The notes beneath the pieces were generated by a model. It did not search any database, was not told where the DNA came from, and saw nothing but the letters and a program-made list of their open reading frames with translations. A DNA stretch of 41,110 nucleotides from positions 1-41,110 of the forward strand of contig JAQBZB010000046.1 of NCBI GenBank assembly GCA_027622275.1. Direction: 5' to 3'. Positions within the stretch are counted from its first letter, which is position 1. Every line of letters begins with the position of its first letter. Both the position numbers and the translations under genes were made by a program. Below, in pieces: positions 35,833 to 41,110 of the stretch. This DNA comes from Planctomycetota bacterium (GTDB lineage Bacteria > Planctomycetota > Planctomycetia > Pirellulales > Pirellulaceae).

Positions 35833-35973
35833 ATGAAGAACATACGACATGAACAGAGTGAGCAATGGTCTACGCGACGATACCCACATCCATCGCAGCC
35901 CGGTACTCTGCGCGAGCAATTGCAGTGCGTCGACCTCTACCGAATCCTCCAGCACGCCTGGAGGGTGGAGTGA
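35833..35973 (+). CDS. 46-residue small protein coupled to the initiator gene
   Basis: The frame runs from ATG 35833 to TGA 35971-35973, and its stop shares an A with the ATG of the next gene (TGATG). AGAG lies six bases upstream of the start. The sequence is MKNIRHEQSEQWSTRRY, a Pro/Gly linker, and then TLREQLQCVDLYRILQHAWR. The last part is a compact amphipathic helix. Stop-start overlap and a plausible ribosome-binding site support translation. The function is unknown. Confidence 0.5.
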   Translation: MKNIRHEQSEQWSTRRYPHPSQPGTLREQLQCVDLYRILQHAWRVE

Positions 35974-36824
35974 TGAGCTACTGGCCCAGGATTTCGTCCG
36001 ATGTCATCCGAGATGGATCATTGAAGCCGTTGACGTTTCGGGTGTACGCGGCGCTCGCGATGTACGCGGACAAGGACACGGGGGAATGCTACCCGAGCCA
36101 ACAGACGCTTGCCGACGACATTGGTGTCAGTGAGCGAGCCATCCGTAAACACATAGCCATTCTTTTGAAGAAGGAACACGTTGAAATCGTGACGCGACGA
36201 CGGCGAGACTCTGTGGTCTACAGAATTGGCACTCAAGACCGGAACAGCGGTGCCGAGCAAGATGACAAAGACACCGAAACAAGACCGGGACAACGGTGCC
36301 GGTCTAAGGATCAAAACCGGAACGGCGGCGCCGTTAAGACCGGAACGGCTGTTCCAGACACTATTAAACATCCCAATGAACATATTCGAAAGAAGCGATC
36401 CGACGAAAATGGCCCGCTTGCTCAAGACGACATCGACCGAGCCGCCTTCGAAGTCTTGCGGCTCATTGGCCACGAACATTTCGAGGACCGACTTATTGCG
36501 CAGGTGGCTTACCTGACGGCCACGGGAGCGATCCCCATCGGTCACGCGATCGACGCCGCAAACGCCGTGCGCGAGTACCGACCGGACAACCCAGTGGCTT
36601 ACTTCCGCACGATCTTCACGGAATCAGTTGGACCGGGAAATCTCAAGATGCTTCTCGGGTGCGTTCCACGCGGCACGAAGCTCACCGAGCCGAAACTAAT
36701 TAGCGAATTCAATACCGGCGCGAGTTTGCGTGTTGTTGCTGAAGACGAAGACAGCGATTTCGAAATGAATCGACGCAGAAATGAGTTTCTTGACGGCGTG
36801 GACAAACTGAAAGCGACAGGGTAA
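35973..36824 (+). CDS. HTH replication-initiator protein (lambda O-like), with internal origin iterons
   Basis: ATG 35973 follows GGAGGGTGGAG closely and overlaps the stop of the small upstream ORF; a longer frame from 35865 is less likely. The product is 283 residues. Residues 15-80 form a helix-turn-helix domain of the HTH_36 type (SLKPLTFRVYAALAMYAD, CYPSQQTLADDIGVSERAI, RKHIAILLKKEHVEIV). Residues 88-140 are a low-complexity linker with NRNGG/DRNSG repeats, encoded by the iteron DNA. Residues 145-283 are a second domain (AFEVLRLIGHEHFEDRLIA, NPVAYFRTIF). HTH_36 proteins next to a DnaB gene serve as initiators that bind the origin and recruit the helicase. The stop overlaps the helicase start (TAATG), pointing to coupled translation. 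Confidence 0.8.
   Translation: MSYWPRISSDVIRDGSLKPLTFRVYAALAMYADKDTGECYPSQQTLADDIGVSERAIRKHIAILLKKEHVEIVTRRRRDSVVYRIGTQDRNSGAEQDDKDTETRPGQRCRSKDQNRNGGAVKTGTAVPDTIKHPNEHIRKKRSDENGPLAQDDIDRAAFEVLRLIGHEHFEDRLIAQVAYLTATGAIPIGHAIDAANAVREYRPDNPVAYFRTIFTESVGPGNLKMLLGCVPRGTKLTEPKLISEFNTGASLRVVAEDEDSDFEMNRRRNEFLDGVDKLKATG
36235..36411 (+). other. Candidate replication origin: four iterons and an AT-rich stretch inside the initiator gene
   Basis: Four 21-bp units start at 36235, 36281, 36313 and 36336. Their cores are GGAACAGCGGTGCC, GGGACAACGGTGCC, GGAACGGCGGCGCC and GGAACGGCTGTTCC, each an imperfect dyad GGxxCxxCxGxxCC. All four are preceded by A(A/G)ACC-type bases. An AT-richer stretch follows at 36357-36411 (ACTATTAAACATCCC, GAACATATTCGAAAG). 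This matches the layout of the lambda origin in gene O: iterons with dyads, then a melting region, in the middle of the initiator gene. The origin role is inferred. Confidence 0.65.
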
Positions 36825-38254
36825 TGGCGAAGACTAAGATCAACGGACGATCGACTTCGAACAACCCGGTCGAATTGTCCAATCGGACGCCACCGTGCAG
36901 CCTGGACGCCGAAAACTCGGTTCTCGGAAGCATCTTGTTGCGGCCGTCAGAGATCGATGAGATAGCGTCGTTCTTGCGTCACTCTGACTTCCATGATGAT
37001 GCGCTCGGGCTCTTGTTTCGCCATCTACTCGATATTCACAACGCTGCCGGCAAGATAGATTTAACCCTAATTGCTGAACGACTGAAGACCGCAGGCGACT
37101 TCGACCGGATCGGAGGTGCTGCCGCACTGGCAAAGATCACACGGTCGGTCGCTTCGGCATCACACGCGGTCCACTACGCTCGAATTGTCCGTGCAAAGTC
37201 ACTTCGTCGATCGATTATCGACGTTGGTGCAGAGATGACGCAGGCTGGCTTTGACGAATCGATCGCAGATGACGAGCTGCTGTCAATCGCAGAATCCAGG
37301 ATTTTCGCGATTGCCGAACAGCGTGCGGAAGCCGATCACACCCACAGCGCGATAGACTTCATGCGCGGCACGATGGAGCGCGTCGAAGCCAGAAAGGAGG
37401 GTAAGTCGTCTCGAGGTTTACCAACCGGTTTTGACGCGGTTGACGACATGACCGGCGGATTGCTCCCAGGAGAAGTGACGATTCTGGCCGGCCGGACGTC
37501 GATGGGGAAGTCAGCATTTGCGTGCAATACCGCCGAACAAGCTGCAATCACTCGCAAGGTTCCCACGCTCCTGATTTCACTCGAAATGTCGGTTGCGGAG
37601 ATTGGAGACCGGTTGATTGCATCACAGGCTCGGGTCGACCTGCACCGCATCAAACGCGGCACGTATTGCACCAACGAGCACCCCGAGCTGATCGAAGCCG
37701 CTGGCCGCATCGCAGACTCGCCACTGTTTATCGACGATTGTCCGACGCGGAACATGACGTCGATTGCGGCACTGGCGAGGCGTCACAAGCGCAAGCATTC
37801 AATCGGCTTTTTGGTCATCGATTACCTCCAACTGATCGACCCTGACAATGCGAAAGATCTGCGCCAGGAACAAGTCGCGAAGATCGCACGTCGGTTGAAA
37901 GTGCTGGCTCGGGAAATCCAGGTTCCGATCTTATGCCTAGCTCAGCTCAATCGGCAGACCGAACTGACCAAAGACAATGTCCCGAAACTCAGCCATCTTC
38001 GGGAATCGGGCGCGATTGAGCAGGACGCGGATGTTGTTCTGTTCGTTCACAGACCCGGCTACTATTCGCGCGAGACCACACCAGCGGGTGAAGGTGAATC
38101 CGCCGAAATCATTGTCGCTAAACAGCGCAACGGGCCGGTAGGAACCGCAAAGTTGCTTTGGTTCGGTTCGTACGTCCGCTTTGATAACGCCGAGCCCGAA
38201 TGGAAGCGAAACCAAAACTATACATCCGAATTCGACGAGTCAAACAAGCGATGA
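36824..38254 (+). CDS. dnaB: Replicative DNA helicase, DnaB family
   Basis: The 476-residue protein has the DnaB layout. The N-terminal domain runs about residues 20-125 (PPCSLDAENSVLGSILL, then IGGAAALAKITRSVASASH). After a linker comes a RecA-like domain with GLPTGFDAVDDMTGGLLPGE before Walker A GRTSMGKS (about 223-230), DLHRIKRG, Walker B LVIDYLQLI (about 331), and QLNRQTE, SHLRESGAIEQDADVV and KQRNGPVGTAKL. All motifs needed for ATP hydrolysis are present. It would form the hexameric fork helicase of the element, loaded by the upstream initiator. The start overlaps the preceding stop by one base. The stop overlaps the next start by four bases (ATGA). Confidence 0.93.
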   Translation: MAKTKINGRSTSNNPVELSNRTPPCSLDAENSVLGSILLRPSEIDEIASFLRHSDFHDDALGLLFRHLLDIHNAAGKIDLTLIAERLKTAGDFDRIGGAAALAKITRSVASASHAVHYARIVRAKSLRRSIIDVGAEMTQAGFDESIADDELLSIAESRIFAIAEQRAEADHTHSAIDFMRGTMERVEARKEGKSSRGLPTGFDAVDDMTGGLLPGEVTILAGRTSMGKSAFACNTAEQAAITRKVPTLLISLEMSVAEIGDRLIASQARVDLHRIKRGTYCTNEHPELIEAAGRIADSPLFIDDCPTRNMTSIAALARRHKRKHSIGFLVIDYLQLIDPDNAKDLRQEQVAKIARRLKVLAREIQVPILCLAQLNRQTELTKDNVPKLSHLRESGAIEQDADVVLFVHRPGYYSRETTPAGEGESAEIIVAKQRNGPVGTAKLLWFGSYVRFDNAEPEWKRNQNYTSEFDESNKR

Positions 38255-38406
38255 AAACTGACGTCAATTTACCGAAGAGCCCATGGGACGACCGCCGCTT
38301 ACCTGAAACACCAGTTTCGTTTTCACAACTTCCAGCTTCATGTACGGAAATCATTCAAGGAAACCACAAGATGACATGGCAATCGCACACAAAGGCAAGT
38401 TACTAG
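38251..38406 (+). CDS. 51-residue small protein coupled to the helicase gene
   Basis: The ATG at 38251 overlaps the helicase stop in an ATGA junction, which favours translational coupling. The product is 51 residues: MKTDVNLPKSPWDDRRLPE at the start, then a central FSQLPASCTEIIQGNHKM and a short polar end. No domain is recognised. Its only support is the overlap and open frame, so it may not be a true gene. Confidence 0.4.
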   Translation: MKTDVNLPKSPWDDRRLPETPVSFSQLPASCTEIIQGNHKMTWQSHTKASY

Positions 38407-38478
38407 TCGCGTCGTTTCATGAGAAAGCCCAAGTTGCCAGGGCATTTTTTGGCAACGCATTCACTGGAGAGCTTTGAG

Positions 38479-38727
38479 ATGATGACTTTCGATACCAACG
38501 AGATCCGAGACTTGGCATGCGTTTTGGAATATGTCGCGGAGCAACGAGATCCTGATGAGCCGACCAACAGCGTGGTGTTTGCCGCGCTGAGACTCATCGA
38601 GTGCATGAAGGAGCAATTGACGACCGAGCAGATTGCCGAGATCGATGATGACCTTCAGACGACGCGGGGCTTCCGCTTTGACGAGTGCCTTTGGAATGCC
38701 GCACGAGGTGAAACTTACGCTAAGTGA
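38479..38727 (+). CDS. Small acidic hypothetical protein
   Basis: ATG 38479 has GGAG ten bases upstream; a frame starting at 38419 lacks a ribosome-binding site. The product is 82 residues, acidic and largely helical: MMTFDTNEIRDLACVLEYV, then SVVFAALRLIECMKEQLTTE, QIAEIDDDLQ and a C-terminal DECLWNAARGE. It is typical of small phage accessory proteins, but I do not recognise it. The stop overlaps a GTG-started frame (GTGA). Confidence 0.55.
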   Translation: MMTFDTNEIRDLACVLEYVAEQRDPDEPTNSVVFAALRLIECMKEQLTTEQIAEIDDDLQTTRGFRFDECLWNAARGETYAK

Positions 38728-38918
38728 AGCACAGGTCCGACCGTCCAACCTCGGGCCGCGAGCAGAAAACAATGCTCGTGGAGCCGGCGCGAAGCACAGC
38801 GATGCCTGACGACATCCAAGTCAGCCGAATAGAGCAACGGATACCTTCACCGATGACACGCCAGAATCGACGAAATCGTACGTTCGCGAAAGGACTTACG
38901 ACGAAAAAAGGTGCCTAA
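38724..38918 (+). CDS. Possible small basic protein
   Basis: A GTG start overlaps the preceding stop (GTGA), giving 64 residues that are basic and appear disordered (SDRPTSGREQ, TRQNRRNRTFAKG). There is no recognisable domain. The codon composition does not clearly distinguish it from noncoding DNA. It is included because the junction resembles a coupled start. Confidence 0.3.
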   Translation: MKHRSDRPTSGREQKTMLVEPARSTAMPDDIQVSRIEQRIPSPMTRQNRRNRTFAKGLTTKKGA

Positions 38919-38928
38919 AAAGTAGGCA

Positions 38929-38951
38929 TGACACCTGCTTTGACACCCGTT
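38929..38951 (+). promoter_or_regulatory. TTGACACCC pair upstream of the terminase genes
   Basis: The sequence TGACACCTGCTTTGACACCC followed by GTT matches the pair at 33152-33174 in 20 of 23 bases. It lies about 42 bases before the small-terminase-like start. It could be a promoter or operator of the packaging genes that shares control with the integrase region. Confidence 0.45.
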
Positions 38952-38992
38952 CCAACGAATAGCTGGTGTCGGACGAACTGGACCGCTTCACC

Positions 38993-39604
38993 ATGACCGA
39001 CCAATCCCCGACAGATTCCACGGTAGTTGCCGAGCGTCCCCGAGACGATCGCGGTCGGTTCGCCAAGGATCGTACCAGCGGCGCGCCCGGCGAAAACCGC
39101 AATGCAATTCGGCACGGCTTAATGGCGGGACGATTGCCAAAGGGAGCGGGTTATGTGCGTCGTGAGACGGATCAACTGCGCACTTTGATCGAAAATGCGG
39201 TTGCCGCTGCCAACGGCGGCGAAATCTCGTTAAACGACGCGGCTTGCATTCAGACTGCCATCCGCTGGGAGCGACACGCGCTACTTGCTCAGCGATGGTT
39301 GCGGCTGGAGGCAGAGACGCTGACACCCGACCAGCGATTGGCATTCAGCCGCGATGTTGCCAGAGCGTCCGCCGAACGCGACAAATGTCTCAAGTCGCTG
39401 GGATTGGACGTTCGACCCGGTTCCGATCCTTGGGCGGTTCTGGACACATTACCTCCCGCTGACAGCGCTAACGGTCAAGATCACACCGCCGGGAACCAGG
39501 ACGGTGACACTTCCGACGATTCCGACCAGGGCGCTGACTCAGCCATCGACGAGCAATCGGACGTCAGCGACGACGGTTCAAACGACGGAGGGACCAAGCA
39601 TTGA
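38993..39604 (+). CDS. Terminase small-subunit-like phage protein
   Basis: ATG 38993 is preferred; GTG 38966 would add nine residues and neither has a strong ribosome-binding site. The product is about 203 residues. An N-terminal RPRDDRGRFAKDRTSGAPGE followed by NRNAIRHGLMAGRLPKG is a motif frequent in proteins encoded just before large terminases in planctomycete and other phages. A helical middle follows (LRTLIENAVAAANGG, AIRWERHALLAQRWLRLEAE, SRDVARASAERDKCLKSLGL). The C-terminal 50 residues are a disordered Asp/Ser-rich tail. Small terminases recognise the packaging site, and this role is inferred mostly from position. Confidence 0.55.
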   Translation: MTDQSPTDSTVVAERPRDDRGRFAKDRTSGAPGENRNAIRHGLMAGRLPKGAGYVRRETDQLRTLIENAVAAANGGEISLNDAACIQTAIRWERHALLAQRWLRLEAETLTPDQRLAFSRDVARASAERDKCLKSLGLDVRPGSDPWAVLDTLPPADSANGQDHTAGNQDGDTSDDSDQGADSAIDEQSDVSDDGSNDGGTKH

Positions 39605-39683
39605 ATTTGGTTCACGTCTGCTTTCGCCGTGGAGGATTCGTTTTCCGGTGCCGCGGTTTCGCGCATTGGGATGGGGGCGGCGT

Positions 39684-41110
39684 ATGACACCCCCTCGCAT
39701 CGCCACCTATCAGCACGATCCTGCCACTTTTCAGGACGACCTTTTCATCCCATCTGCACAGGGTACGCGCCGGTTTGGCGACGTAATGGCAGATTTCCAG
39801 CGCGAGCGTTTTGCGTCGATCAATCCTGCGCTGGTGGCTGTCGCTCGCGGCGAGAAACCCGAAATTGGAAAGAGCTGGTGGGAGGCGAGCAAAGGCGCGA
39901 GCAAAGACAGTGACCTCGCTGTCTGCCTTTTGTGGCTTCTGGCATTCACCCGCCGGCCGTTGGCGGTTCAAGTTGGTGCCGCAGACCAAGATCAAGCCGA
40001 CGAACTGAGGAAAGCCGCGAAAGACATCTTGCGTCTCAATCCGTGGCTCGCAAGTCGCGTCGAGATTAAATCGTGGAAAATCAGTTGCAAAGCCACGAGT
40101 AGTGAATGTGAAATCGTGGCGGCGGATGTAGCCGGCTCTCACGGTGCAAGACCGGACGTCTTGATCGTCAATGAATTGAGTCACGTAACAAAGCAAGAGT
40201 TTGCGGAAAATCTACTCGACAACGCGGCAAAAGTTCCGCACGGTCTCGTCGTAATTGCCACGAATGCCGGCTTTTCAGGAACGTGGCAATTCAAATGGCG
40301 ACAAATCGCCGAGACTTCCGATCGCTGGTCGATGCACGTTTACGACCGACCATCTCCGTGGTTGGATGAGGAGGACATTGAGGAGGCGGAGCGCCGCAAC
40401 AGCCGGTCACGGTTTATGCGGTTGTGGTATGGAGTCTGGTCATCCGGCGCAGGTGATGCCTTGGATGCAGACGACATCACGGCTGCTGTCGATCATTCGA
40501 TTGCTCCGATGCAAGGATCGGAGAAAGGGTTTGGTTTCGTTGCCGGGCTCGACCTGGGCATCAAGCACGATCACAGCGCACTGGTCGTCATCGGCCACCA
40601 TGTTGCGAGCCAGCGGCTGCGGCTTGCGTTCGCGCAATCATGGGCACCTCAGCCGTCGACGGGCAAGGTTGACCTGGAGGCAGTTGAGGCGGCCGTACTG
40701 GATGCTCACCGTCGGTTCAAGCTGTCCACAGTCTGCTACGACCCGTTTCAAGCGGCTCTTATGGCTCAGCGGCTCGAAAAACGCAAGTTGACGATGACGG
40801 AAGTTCCCTTCAGCGGCAAAAACTTGACGACGATGGCGAGCACGCTGCTGGATGTGTTCCGCTCACGACGGATCGATCTCTACGACCATCCACGATTGAT
40901 TGCCGATTTGCAACGCCTGTCGATTGTGGAAAGGTCCTACGGCTACCGCCTCGACGCGATACGCGACGCCGACGGTCACGCCGACCTGGCGACGGCACTT
41001 GCCATCGCACTCCCGCACGCGCTTACATCGCGACCGACATCACCCATGTCGTTGACGGGTTGGGGCGACGAAGGGTTTCTCGCGCGAATACGGGCGATAC
41101 AGTCGTCCCG
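39684..41110 (+). CDS. terL: Phage terminase large subunit, 3' partial
   Basis: ATG 39684 opens a frame that continues to the window edge without a stop (475 codons). A Walker A-like GASKDSDLA (K74) follows WWEASK. LIVNELSHVTK (E164) is the Walker B region, and VVIATNAGF is a coupling motif. The RNase H-like nuclease part has D290 in AGLDLGIKHDHSALVVIG, D353 in VCYDPFQAAL and D434 in GHADLATALAIAL, the usual three acidic positions. Large terminases cleave concatemers and drive ATP-dependent DNA packaging into proheads. It follows the small-terminase-like gene with an 79-base gap. Confidence 0.85.
   Translation, partial: MTPPRIATYQHDPATFQDDLFIPSAQGTRRFGDVMADFQRERFASINPALVAVARGEKPEIGKSWWEASKGASKDSDLAVCLLWLLAFTRRPLAVQVGAADQDQADELRKAAKDILRLNPWLASRVEIKSWKISCKATSSECEIVAADVAGSHGARPDVLIVNELSHVTKQEFAENLLDNAAKVPHGLVVIATNAGFSGTWQFKWRQIAETSDRWSMHVYDRPSPWLDEEDIEEAERRNSRSRFMRLWYGVWSSGAGDALDADDITAAVDHSIAPMQGSEKGFGFVAGLDLGIKHDHSALVVIGHHVASQRLRLAFAQSWAPQPSTGKVDLEAVEAAVLDAHRRFKLSTVCYDPFQAALMAQRLEKRKLTMTEVPFSGKNLTTMASTLLDVFRSRRIDLYDHPRLIADLQRLSIVERSYGYRLDAIRDADGHADLATALAIALPHALTSRPTSPMSLTGWGDEGFLARIRAIQSS

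Larger units (their letters stand above)
33151..41110 (+). mobile_element. Left portion of a prophage or phage-derived element
   Basis: All genes from the integrase to the right edge are on the + strand and follow a temperate-phage order: integrase, excisionase-like protein, O-like initiator with internal iterons, DnaB-type helicase, small genes, terminase small-like and terminase large. No structural genes are visible because the window ends within the large terminase. A satellite or cryptic prophage cannot be excluded. Confidence 0.8.

Noticed and set aside
35865-35972. N-terminal extension of the initiator
   Set aside because: ATG 35973 has a strong ribosome-binding site and overlaps the upstream small ORF. 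The extension is low-complexity and in conflict with that ORF.
39629-39913. 94-residue frame at the terminase start
   Set aside because: It is out of frame with the long open terminase frame that has clear family motifs.

Overview
The window looks like a chromosomal piece of a planctomycete (Planctomycetota, probably Pirellulales-like). The support is a giant repetitive secreted protein ending in a planctomycete-style dockerin pair, an Lpg1974/BBP7-type outer-membrane barrel protein, small exported proteins of planctomycete type, and a tyrosine integrase and terminase of the kind found in planctomycete prophages. These assignments rest on motif recognition by eye; no database search was possible.

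Region 1 (1-27265): one uninterrupted reading frame on the + strand, already open at the left edge. It encodes at least 9,087 residues of an acidic Thr/Val/Gly/Asp/Asn-rich repeat protein that is nearly cysteine-free. It contains a 1.4-kb module in tandem (two full copies and one partial), about 1,000-residue super-repeats, one short RTX-like island, and a C-terminal set of domains (PPC-like, Ig-like, FG-GAP/VCBS-like, dockerin type I, acidic tail). Its stop codon lies one base from the stop of the convergent outer-membrane protein gene (27267-28736, minus strand).

Region 2 (29072-31178): three small minus-strand genes. Two of them begin at a shared GATATGCCGCT start sequence and are separated by large imperfect hairpins that look like integron attC sites. 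A third hairpin half-site is followed by a stretch that may be a group II intron remnant, which leads into a gene that seems to have lost its N-terminus. This suggests a decaying cassette-like array, with no integron integrase in the window.

Region 3 (31182-33038): an IS91-family (HUH, two-tyrosine) element with 13-bp inverted ends. It carries its transposase and a 117-residue companion gene, and sits directly against one of the attC-like hairpins.

Region 4 (about 33150 to the right edge): the left part of a prophage or phage-derived element, all on the + strand. In order it has TTGACACCC repeats, a tyrosine integrase without the usual first catalytic arginine, an uncharacterised basic protein, an operator-rich gap, an excisionase-like protein, a 46-residue coupled small ORF, a lambda-O-like HTH initiator, a DnaB-type helicase, small hypothetical genes, a terminase-small-subunit-like protein, and a terminase large subunit that runs off the window. 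The most interesting signal is inside the initiator gene: four iterons with a shared dyad followed by an AT-rich stretch, the layout of the lambda origin. The initiator and helicase genes overlap by one base.
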